5,899 bases of DNA from the NCBI GenBank assembly GCA_021789755.1, contig JAJYJD010000232.1, forward strand, positions 1 to 5,899. Direction: 5' to 3'. Source of the stretch: Bacteroidota bacterium. GTDB taxonomy: Bacteria > Bacteroidota > Ignavibacteria > Kryptoniales > JAKASW01. Positions 1 to 5,899 of this stretch are shown piece after piece (position 1 is the stretch's first letter; each line of letters opens with the position of its first letter). Below the pieces are notes generated by a model that saw only the letters and a list, made by a program, of their open reading frames with translations, ran no database searches and was not told the DNA's origin. The translations under genes were made by a program, and so were the position numbers.

Positions 1-783
1 ACCCGGGTTGTTCGGAAAATCCAGCCCGTCTCTCGGGTAGTCGGCTGTCGAGACCGAAGGACTCTCGACGTACAGCGATTTGTTCACAAACGTAATTTCC
101 ACCACGGATGGGAAATTGTTTACCCGGTCATAGCGAGCGCCGTTGTTGCCGTGAATATGTACTACAGAAAAGTGGTGCAACAGGGTTTGCATGCAGCCGT
201 TGAAATCATCCGTCCTTTCGTCAAGATCGTGGAACTCAGCCACCATGCACCTGATCCGTTCATGACACCGTTCGATATCCCGCGTAACCTCATACTCCGC
301 CCCTTCGATGTCCATCTTCAGAAACACATCGTAATTCGAATTCCGGGCCTGGTATGAATCCAGAATCCGTCCAAGACTAATGTCAATACGACTTTCCCGA
401 TTTGAGACCCTTTTCTTTATATGACGGTGCGGGCCGTTGAAAAAAGAAAAATACGCGGCTGCATTTTTCAACTTAAAGATATATTTACTTCTCTTCCGGC
501 CATTGACAAGCATCGTGTACAGGACTACTTTCCATGCATACTTCACCGTCCTGCGCAGGAACCAAAATGGCCCGACGGTATGATCCACACCGACCACCCT
601 GGCATGCGGGTTTCTTGCAAGAAATTCTTTGTCGAATAACCAGTTATCGGAAAGCCCCAGTGAAATCAATAATTCGCAATCTTTAATCTGATCTTCGGGG
701 ACCACATACCCGCCGTCCCCCTTCGGACCGAGCCTCACCAGGTTTGCATTTTCAACGGGCCTGAGCACCGATTTGATCAGCAA
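1..783 (-). CDS. FkbM-family SAM-dependent methyltransferase, 3' end cut by window edge
   Basis: Reading the minus strand from a TTG at 783-781 gives 261 codons without a stop to base 1, so the C-terminus is missing. The FkbM hallmark FLKMDIEGAEYEV is at residues 154-166, followed by VAEFHD at 181-186. The N-terminal part has KGDGGYV (21-27) and LISLGLSDNWLF (39-50), which sits where the SAM-binding glycine loop is expected, and VVGVDHT (63-69) fits the next strand. FPSVVEITFVNK (224-235) and a D-F-P-N-N-P stretch (255-260) resemble the usual ends of such proteins, so little is probably missing. Known members O-methylate sugars or other hydroxyls; the substrate here is unknown, and its place after two glycosyltransferases suggests an envelope glycan. 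No in-frame ATG lies near the start; TTG is chosen because AGGAG stands 11 bases before it and the domain begins soon after. Residues about 76-125 form an unusual basic/aromatic segment. Confidence 0.85.
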   Translation of the reverse strand, partial: MLIKSVLRPVENANLVRLGPKGDGGYVVPEDQIKDCELLISLGLSDNWLFDKEFLARNPHARVVGVDHTVGPFWFLRRTVKYAWKVVLYTMLVNGRKRSKYIFKLKNAAAYFSFFNGPHRHIKKRVSNRESRIDISLGRILDSYQARNSNYDVFLKMDIEGAEYEVTRDIERCHERIRCMVAEFHDLDERTDDFNGCMQTLLHHFSVVHIHGNNGARYDRVNNFPSVVEITFVNKSLYVESPSVSTADYPRDGLDFPNNPG

Positions 784-794
784 TGTGGGTCCGG

Positions 795-803
795 CTCCTC
801 TCT
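795..803 (-). promoter_or_regulatory. Ribosome binding site of the FkbM-like methyltransferase gene
   Basis: On the minus strand the bases read AGAGAGGAG, with the AGGAG core ending at 795, 11 bases before the TTG codon at 783-781. It is the clearest Shine-Dalgarno sequence in the window and is the main reason for choosing the TTG start. It lies in the 29-base gap after the stop of the upstream glycosyltransferase. The spacing is slightly long but acceptable. Confidence 0.55.
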
Positions 804-812
804 CATTCCGGG

Positions 813-1919
813 TCAGTTGGATCTCCCTTTCAAATTCAGGACTTCAACCACCGAGTTGTAAACCGTTTCCGGTGTCAACTTCCCCATACAAACGACGGGA
901 TAGATATCTTTGCATATGTTCCACTGTTGCGGCGGCGGATCCATTTTGATGCAGCCTATACACGGCATGTAGGCGTGGAGAAGCCTCGATCTGCCCGTCG
1001 GGTCGAAGGGGCCGCTGTCGGCCGGATCGCTTCGCCCGAACAACATGACAACCGGTGTACCGACGGCAGTCGCAAGGTGAGAAGTGCCCGTGTCCGGACC
1101 GATCAGCACTTTACAAAGTTTAAGCACGCCCATGAATTGCCGGATACCGGTTTTGCCGAGGATCGATACAGGACGGTTCTTCATGCCGGCGATTATACTT
1201 TCCACAAGCGGCCCGTCCTGCTCGACACCGTCAATGACAATCTCCACTCCCGAGTTCTCGATCAGCATATCGGCCAGCCGCGAATAATATTCCGGAACCC
1301 ACTCGCGCTGGGAGCGCGTTACGCTTACACCGGGGTGTATGCAGACAATCCTGTTGAAATCTCTTACTCCGCATGTGCGTAGAATGTATGCAGATCCGTT
1401 CTTCTCCTCTTCCGTCACGTCAAGCTTCATAGCGACGGGGAGATTATCATTCGTCCAGCTCCTTACCGTTTCCAATTCCGCGCGGACCGCATGTGCTCCT
1501 TTTTCCCAGCCCACTGAAAAATCGAGGAATGAGTCCAGCTTGTTCTCAAAGCCAACGAGGAATCTTCCACCGGTCAACTTGGCCATGAGGACGTAATGAG
1601 AATTCGATTCCTGGATAACGACGATGTCGTAATGGAATTTCCTGAGCGAAAGAAAGAACCGTGCGTGACGGGCTATCGAATATTTGGCGGGGATCGCAAA
1701 AACCGCATTCAAACTTGAATGGTTTTTAAGAATCGACACGCTTTTGTCGCTCGTTGCCATGTCAAGTTCTGCCTGAGGGAACGTGCCGTGCAATCTTTCG
1801 AGGACCGGTGTCACAAAGAGCGTGTCGCCGATCAAACCGTTCCTGACGACAAGTATTCGCCGCACTTCATGGCGGTTTCCGACGAATTCCAGGAATTTTT
1901 CCCTTTTGGCTTTTCTCAT
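813..1919 (-). CDS. Glycosyltransferase family 9, ADP-heptose:LPS heptosyltransferase-like
   Basis: The 368-residue product has the two Rossmann-like halves of GT-B, family 9 enzymes, which move a sugar (classically heptose from ADP-heptose) onto the LPS inner core at the cytoplasmic face of the inner membrane. The N-terminal half opens with RILVVRNGLIGDTLFVTPVL (21-40), the typical acceptor-side glycine motif including the catalytic-region aspartate (D32 here). The C-terminal donor half has CIHPG (193-197), GPDTGTSHLA (274-283) and VGTPVVMLFG (286-295). Near the end, cysteines C320, C323, C336 and C344 follow a spacing often seen in this family. Length is normal. ATG at 1919 gives about 20 residues before the first strand and lacks a clear Shine-Dalgarno; a GTG at codon 19 is an alternative. 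It begins 15 bases after the exporter stop, so it is probably co-transcribed. The exact donor sugar and heptosyltransferase number cannot be read from sequence alone. Confidence 0.93.
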   Translation of the reverse strand: MRKAKREKFLEFVGNRHEVRRILVVRNGLIGDTLFVTPVLERLHGTFPQAELDMATSDKSVSILKNHSSLNAVFAIPAKYSIARHARFFLSLRKFHYDIVVIQESNSHYVLMAKLTGGRFLVGFENKLDSFLDFSVGWEKGAHAVRAELETVRSWTNDNLPVAMKLDVTEEEKNGSAYILRTCGVRDFNRIVCIHPGVSVTRSQREWVPEYYSRLADMLIENSGVEIVIDGVEQDGPLVESIIAGMKNRPVSILGKTGIRQFMGVLKLCKVLIGPDTGTSHLATAVGTPVVMLFGRSDPADSGPFDPTGRSRLLHAYMPCIGCIKMDPPPQQWNICKDIYPVVCMGKLTPETVYNSVVEVLNLKGRSN

Positions 1920-1934
1920 ATTTTGCAGACCGCG

Positions 1935-3815
1935 TCAGTCGTTGAACTGCATCTCGTAGAGCTTCTTGTAAATTCCCCCGCGTTGACGGAGAAGCTCCTG
2001 GTGTTTTCCGCGCTGCACGATCTCGCCGTCGTTAACGACGAGTATCCAGTCGGCATTCTTTATTGTCGAGAGCCTGTGGGCAATCACAATCGAAGTCCTG
2101 TTCTTCATCAGCCGCTCGATCGCTTCCTGCACGAGCATTTCGGATTCGGAGTCGAGCGCGGAAGTGGCCTCATCGAGAATCATGATCGGCGGATTTTTCA
2201 GGAGAGCTCTCGCTATCGAAATGCGCTGACGCTGTCCTCCCGAGAGTTTTGTGCCCCGCTCACCGATCATCGTGTCGTAGCCCCGGGGGAGCTGCGTTAT
2301 GAAGTCGTGCGCGTTCCCCGCCTTCGCCGCCTCCACGATCTTTTCCAGCGGAAAGTCCGACAGCCCGTAAGCGATGTTGTTCCTCACCGTGTCGTTGAAA
2401 AGGATGGTCTCCTGGGATACGATGCCGATCAGGGACCGCAGGCTGTTGGTTGTCACGCTCCTTAGATCCAGCCCGTCAATGTAGATCGCTCCTCGAGTCG
2501 GGTCGTAAAATCTCGGGATGAGATCGATCAGAGTCGACTTGCCGCCGCCCGACGGCCCGACAATCGCAAGTATCTCGCCCTTGCGGAGCGCAAACTCGAT
2601 GTTTTTTAAAACATATCCGCCGTCAGCGAGCTTGATCTCACCGATCCGGGAATGCGGGTAGCTGAACCATACATTTGCAAATTTTATCTCTTTATCGAAA
2701 TTCTTCAGTTCAGCGGCATCGGCGCGCTCAGGGAGTTTTCCCTCTTCATCAAGCACATCGAAGATCCGCTTCCCCGCCGCAGCGGATTCCTGAATCCTGT
2801 TGCTCACCGTCGTCAATTCTTTAGCAGGCGGCATTATCTGAAAAATAGCGAAGAGGAATCCCATGAATGCGCTCGGGGAAAGAGCGCCCGATTGAAGTAC
2901 CTGCATGCCGCCGTAGTAGATGATCGCACCCCCGGCAAGGACCGAGAGAAATTCCGTGATCGGAGATGCTAAGTTACGAATTTGTGTAATCTTCAGAAGC
3001 GATTTAAAGTACTTCCTCGTATGATCCTCGAAGCGCCTGATCTCGAACTTTTCCATACCGAATGCGCGGACGATCTTCATCCCGCTGATCGTCTCTTGCA
3101 GTACAGAGGTAATGTCGGCCATGCGTCGCTGGGATAAGTCGCTTTCCTTATAAAGCCTCACGCCAATCCCGCTGATGATGACGAGCGCGAATGGCGTCAC
3201 CAGGAAGGCAATCAGCGTCAGCTTCCAGCTGATAGCGACGGCTATCGACAGGAATACTACGATCATCAGCGGATCTCGGACCAAGGTCACGAAGCTGGCC
3301 GAGATGCCGCCGTTAACCACGTTGACATCGTTCGTTATTCTCGAGATGAGAGCCCCGGTTCGCTCGTTCGTGAAATAGCCGATCGACAATTCCTGGAGCT
3401 TCTTGTAAAGATCGTTCCTGATGTCCCGCATCAGGCCCTGTTCGACGAATGCCATCAGGTAAGCCTGGAGGTAACCGAAGACGTTCTTCAGGAAAAATGA
3501 TGCGACGATTATGAAACATATCCTGAAAAGCGACTGCGATTTTGTCCCGGCGAACACAAAACTGTTAAACAGGTTCGCGGCGTCCGCCTTGAAATGATCC
3601 AGTATACCGGACGAAGCGCTCACTGCAAGCGGCTGCGGTGTTCCCTGGTTGAAGAGAGTGTCCAGGAGCGGAATCGTAAGGTAAATGGATGCGCCGGAAA
3701 AAATGGAAAAGAAGACGGTCGATATGATTGAGCCGGTGAGAAAGCGCCTGTACGGCTTAACGTACCTCACGAGCCTCAGGTATATTTTGAACGAACTATT
3801 TTTTTGTGCGGGCAT
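1935..3815 (-). CDS. msbA: MsbA-type lipid flippase / ABC exporter, fused membrane and ATPase domains
   Basis: The 626-residue protein is a half-size ABC exporter that would work as a homodimer in the inner membrane. The type I exporter membrane domain spans about residues 20-340, with hydrophobic helices near 25-51, 96-122, 176-196, 199-219, 284-302 and 314-330. The ATPase domain covers about 375-626: Walker A GPSGGGKST (420-428), Q-loop Q468, signature LSGGQ (524-528), Walker B IMILDEA (544-550) with catalytic E549, and H-loop H580, all intact. Known relatives flip lipid A-core or other lipids from the inner to the outer leaflet, or export drugs or peptides; neighbouring LPS-type glycosyltransferases favour the lipid role. 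A polar stretch of about 40 residues (55-95) enlarges the first external loop. ATG at 3815 lies inside the end of the preceding glycosyltransferase gene (20-base overlap), so translation is probably coupled. The family is certain; the msbA name is inferred from context. Confidence 0.93.
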   Translation of the reverse strand: MPAQKNSSFKIYLRLVRYVKPYRRFLTGSIISTVFFSIFSGASIYLTIPLLDTLFNQGTPQPLAVSASSGILDHFKADAANLFNSFVFAGTKSQSLFRICFIIVASFFLKNVFGYLQAYLMAFVEQGLMRDIRNDLYKKLQELSIGYFTNERTGALISRITNDVNVVNGGISASFVTLVRDPLMIVVFLSIAVAISWKLTLIAFLVTPFALVIISGIGVRLYKESDLSQRRMADITSVLQETISGMKIVRAFGMEKFEIRRFEDHTRKYFKSLLKITQIRNLASPITEFLSVLAGGAIIYYGGMQVLQSGALSPSAFMGFLFAIFQIMPPAKELTTVSNRIQESAAAGKRIFDVLDEEGKLPERADAAELKNFDKEIKFANVWFSYPHSRIGEIKLADGGYVLKNIEFALRKGEILAIVGPSGGGKSTLIDLIPRFYDPTRGAIYIDGLDLRSVTTNSLRSLIGIVSQETILFNDTVRNNIAYGLSDFPLEKIVEAAKAGNAHDFITQLPRGYDTMIGERGTKLSGGQRQRISIARALLKNPPIMILDEATSALDSESEMLVQEAIERLMKNRTSIVIAHRLSTIKNADWILVVNDGEIVQRGKHQELLRQRGGIYKKLYEMQFND

Positions 3816-4545
3816 TCTGGATTTCCCAGATTTTCATGTAAACCTGTGTCTTCGTGATCGCGTGAATAACCGAAACCATCAGCCCATACACGCCGTCGGT
3901 AAAACCGCGGCGAATTATGAAATGCTGGAAGAACGCCCAGACTGGTTTGAAGAACAACTTCGGCCCGGTCATGTGTATCCTGCCGGCTTTTTCGTTCGCT
4001 TCCAGCGTCGAGTATTCGTTCACCTTCGCTAAAGTTCCGGCGATGGTCTGGTGAGTATAGTGAATGAGCTCTCCCTTGAGATAGGCCCGCTTCCCGTCTA
4101 CCGTGAATCCTTCGTGGACCTGTCTGTCGGTCAACCTGGTTCTGGACTTGCGAAAAAGCCGGAGCTGATAATCAGGATACCATCCGCAGCTTCTTATTAC
4201 CTTGCCGAGGAAATAGTTTCGTCTCGGCGTATAAAAGCCGTCTGCCGTCGATAAGTCCAGGCTCCTGATCTCTTCAAGGAGTTCCGGAGATACACGTTCA
4301 TCCGCGTCCAGGCTCAACACCCATTCATTGCTCGCTTTTTCCATCGAATACTTTTTTTGTGAAGAATAGCCTTCCCATTTCCGCACGAACACTTTGTCGG
4401 TATAACGTCTGCATATTTCAACCGTTTTATCCGTACTCTCGGAATCCACGACAATTATCTCGTCAGCCCATCTAACGCTCTCCAGGCATTCGGCGATGTT
4501 CTTCTCCTCATTGCCGGCGATGATGATTGCGGAGATTTTCTCCAT
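3796..4545 (-). CDS. Glycosyltransferase family 2, WaaE/KdtX-like LPS core transferase
   Basis: From ATG at 4545 the product has 249 residues, the usual size for the small WaaE/KdtX-like GT2 enzymes, which add a sugar (glucose in known WaaE proteins) to the LPS inner core at the cytoplasmic side of the membrane. Numbering from that ATG: the nucleotide-sugar site begins with ISAIIIAGNEEKNI (4-17), then IIVVDSESTDKT (30-41); the metal-binding DXD motif is LDADE (79-83). The segment FYTPRRNYFLGK (104-115), GWYPDYQLRLFRK (121-133), a conserved VHEGF (143-147) and LIHYTHQT (160-167) match this subgroup. The C-terminus (about 196-240) is aromatic and basic with a moderately hydrophobic stretch, compatible with peripheral membrane association. 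The ATG shares its A with the leuS stop; a GTG directly before it (4548) is an alternative start. The gene ends 20 bases inside the ABC exporter gene. Donor and acceptor are not determined. Confidence 0.93.
   Translation of the reverse strand: MEKISAIIIAGNEEKNIAECLESVRWADEIIVVDSESTDKTVEICRRYTDKVFVRKWEGYSSQKKYSMEKASNEWVLSLDADERVSPELLEEIRSLDLSTADGFYTPRRNYFLGKVIRSCGWYPDYQLRLFRKSRTRLTDRQVHEGFTVDGKRAYLKGELIHYTHQTIAGTLAKVNEYSTLEANEKAGRIHMTGPKLFFKPVWAFFQHFIIRRGFTDGVYGLMVSVIHAITKTQVYMKIWEIQNARTKK
3816..3830 (-). promoter_or_regulatory. Small inverted repeat directly before the ABC exporter start codon
   Basis: On the minus strand, UCUGG and CCAGA form a perfect 5-bp stem around a 5-base loop (GAAAU), ending at the base before the exporter ATG. 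The only Shine-Dalgarno-like purines (GGGA) are within the stem and loop. The stretch also codes for W-E-I-Q near the end of the preceding glycosyltransferase, so ribosomes finishing that gene would open it. A 5-bp stem may arise by chance, so a role in translational coupling is only a suggestion. Confidence 0.2.
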
Positions 4546-4548
4546 CAC
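4543..4548 (-). promoter_or_regulatory. leuS stop / glycosyltransferase start overlap (GTGATG)
   Basis: The minus strand reads GTGATG. The leuS stop TGA (4547-4545) shares its last A with the ATG (4545-4543) of the next gene, and a GTG (4548-4546) gives a second possible start in the same frame. A GAGG lies only 2 bases before the TGATG, a spacing too short for ordinary binding, so re-initiation by ribosomes ending leuS is the likelier mode. This junction ties translation of the envelope gene to that of leuS. Confidence 0.6.
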
Positions 4549-5899
4549 CTCACCACGAAGTTCACGATCTTGTTCGGAACAACAATCTCTTTGAGGATCT
4601 GCTTGCCCTCGAGATGCCGCTTCACGTTTTCATCGGCCAGCGAGGACGATTTAATAGTCTCTTCGCTGGAGTTCACCGGAACGGTGAGCCTCGCACGGAC
4701 CTTGCCGTTGATCTGGACGACCAGCGTCACGCTTTCTTCTTCTATCGCGGCGGGATCGTACTTCACCCAGCTCGCCGTAGAAAACACGGAAGGCTTTCCG
4801 CCGCGGAAATAATTAAGTTCTTCAGCGAGGTGAGGTGCAAAAGGAGCGAGAAGAATGTTAAACTCGTCGAGGACGAGAGCCTGCAGCTCCCGGCGCACGC
4901 CGCCGCCGTTATCTCCGACAGTCTGCGAATAGCCGTTCAGGAATTCCATCTGCGCCGCGATGGCAGTGTTGAATTTGAACTGCTCAATATCCTCTGTGAC
5001 CTTCTTCTTCAGCTGATTGAACTTCCTGTATACGCCGCGTTCGTTTTCGTCCAGCTCCTCCATTCCGAAATTGAACTTCACAGCCCTCGGCAGGGTCTTA
5101 CCTGCCTCGTAAAGATCGACGACTTTGTTCAGAAACCTGAACACACCCGTTATTCCCCGGTCGCTCCAATCTCCGCCCTCGTCGTAAGGTCCCATGAACA
5201 TCAGGAACATTCTGAACGTGTCGGCACCGTAAGTGCTGAGGAACTTGTCGGTGCTTACCACGTTTCCGCGCGACTTCGACATCTTTGCGCCCTGGTTGGT
5301 GATGGTCCCCTGATGAACCAGGCTCTGAAACGGCTCGTCAAAACTCAGCCAGCCGTCATCTTTCAATGCCTTTATCACAAACCGAGCGTAGAGAAGATGC
5401 ATCGTAGCGTGCTCGGCTCCGCCCACATACTTGTCGACCGGCAGCCACTTCGATACGATATTTTTGTCGAAAGGCGCAGTATCGAGCCGCGGCGACATGT
5501 ACCGCAGGAAATACCACGACGAGTCGACAAATGTGTCCATCGTGTCGACGTCCCGCTTTGCAGGCCTGCCGCACTTCGGGCATTTCGTATTGACGAAACT
5601 CTGACTCCGAGCCAGGGGAGATTCACCCGTAGGCTTAAACTCCACATCGTAAGGGAGAAGAACAGGTAGATCTTTCTCCGGAACAGCCACTTCCCCGCAC
5701 ACATCGCAGTAAACTATCGGTATCGGTGCACCCCAATATCTTTGACGAGAGAGCAGCCAGTCACGAATGCGGTAGTTCACTTTCCTCGAACCTGCGCCGA
5801 TCTTCTGAAGCTCGTCGGCTATTCCATCCCATACGTCCGCGCTTTCCATACCTGTGAAGCGGCCGCTGTTTACGCCCACCCCTTCCTCGACAAATGACG
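4545..5899 (-). CDS. leuS: Leucyl-tRNA synthetase, C-terminal half (5' end outside window)
   Basis: This cytoplasmic class I aminoacyl-tRNA synthetase charges tRNA-Leu with leucine. About 450 of the usual 800 or more residues are present; the frame is open to the right edge (first full codon at 5897), so the N-terminal HIGH half and most of the editing domain lie outside. Numbering from a GTG codon at 5879, which is internal: VNSGRFTG (3-10) is the end of the editing-domain region, DWLLSRQRYWG (40-50) is the LeuRS-type catalytic-core motif, two CxxC pairs (C58/C61, C100/C103) form a probable zinc knuckle, DTFVDSSWYFLRY (115-127) and VGGAEHATMHLLYARF (152-167) shape the leucine site, and KMSKS (199-203) is the ATP-binding loop. 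The anticodon-binding helical domain follows (about 240-355), and the C-terminal domain shows VQINGKVRARLTVP (388-401) and ends VPNKIVNFVVR, which is typical. Only a few residues separate HQG (189-191) from KMSKS, so no long leucine-specific insertion is present there. The stop overlaps the next gene's start. Confidence 0.97.
   Translation of the reverse strand, partial: SFVEEGVGVNSGRFTGMESADVWDGIADELQKIGAGSRKVNYRIRDWLLSRQRYWGAPIPIVYCDVCGEVAVPEKDLPVLLPYDVEFKPTGESPLARSQSFVNTKCPKCGRPAKRDVDTMDTFVDSSWYFLRYMSPRLDTAPFDKNIVSKWLPVDKYVGGAEHATMHLLYARFVIKALKDDGWLSFDEPFQSLVHQGTITNQGAKMSKSRGNVVSTDKFLSTYGADTFRMFLMFMGPYDEGGDWSDRGITGVFRFLNKVVDLYEAGKTLPRAVKFNFGMEELDENERGVYRKFNQLKKKVTEDIEQFKFNTAIAAQMEFLNGYSQTVGDNGGGVRRELQALVLDEFNILLAPFAPHLAEELNYFRGGKPSVFSTASWVKYDPAAIEEESVTLVVQINGKVRARLTVPVNSSEETIKSSSLADENVKRHLEGKQILKEIVVPNKIVNFVVR

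Noticed and set aside
777..806. Minus-strand ATG at 806 as the start of the FkbM-like gene
   Set aside because: It is out of frame and meets a TGA after nine codons; the methyltransferase frame has TTG at 783 behind a good AGGAG. I see no sign of a frameshift needed to join them.
784..812. Possible terminator in the gap between GT9 and the FkbM-like gene
   Set aside because: Only a 4-5 base CCGG-type repeat is visible, with no T-run after it; the gap is 29 bases and carries a ribosome binding site instead.
783..1382. Plus-strand open frame of 199 codons opposite the GT9 gene
   Set aside because: Antisense to a convincing GT9 coding region, with low-complexity Arg/His composition and no ribosome binding site support.
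1719..2465. Plus-strand open frame of 248 codons spanning the exporter 3' end and GT9 5' end
   Set aside because: Both minus-strand genes there have clear domain motifs; the plus-strand product shows no family features.
4527..5669. Long plus-strand open frame of 380 codons opposite leuS
   Set aside because: It lies entirely antisense to a leuS frame with intact catalytic motifs; its product is rich in His/Arg with no recognisable domain, as expected of a shadow frame.
1..5899. CRISPR array, insertion sequence, tRNA or other RNA gene
   Set aside because: Coding regions fill practically the whole window; no regularly spaced repeats, terminal inverted repeats, transposase motifs or tRNA-like folds were seen on either strand by eye.

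Overview
All supportable genes lie on the minus strand, so the window is best read from its right end to its left. It carries the 3' part of a leucyl-tRNA synthetase gene (leuS), then a family 2 glycosyltransferase, an MsbA-type lipid flippase/ABC exporter, a family 9 (heptosyltransferase-like) glycosyltransferase, and an FkbM-type methyltransferase that runs off the left edge.

Layout along the minus strand: leuS (about 5897-4545, 5' end outside the window); GT2 (4545-3796, start overlapping the leuS stop by one base as TGATG); the ABC exporter (3815-1935, overlapping the GT2 end by 20 bases); GT9 (1919-813, after a 15-base gap); FkbM-like methyltransferase (783-1 and beyond, after a 29-base gap, probable TTG start). 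There is no non-coding stretch above 30 bases, and I saw no RNA gene, mobile element, CRISPR array, promoter or terminator. The spacing implies one polycistronic transcript whose promoter is at or before leuS, outside the window.

The four genes after leuS fit a cell-envelope glycolipid role. The GT2 resembles the WaaE/KdtX-like inner-core transferases, the ABC protein has the architecture of the lipid A-core flippase, the GT9 resembles ADP-heptose:LPS heptosyltransferases, and the FkbM-like enzyme would O-methylate a sugar. This is an inference from families and gene order. leuS is a housekeeping gene that happens to lead the operon.

The organism is a Gram-negative bacterium with LPS-like envelope glycolipids. 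Intermediate base composition, weak Shine-Dalgarno sequences before most genes, and the style of the LeuRS and MsbA proteins suggest the Bacteroidota/Chlorobiota/Ignavibacteria neighbourhood, but this is a tentative impression without a database search. I found no clear new biological system. The points most worth a second look are the FkbM-like gene with its basic/aromatic insert, the tight coupling of leuS to envelope genes, and a small hairpin just before the exporter start codon.
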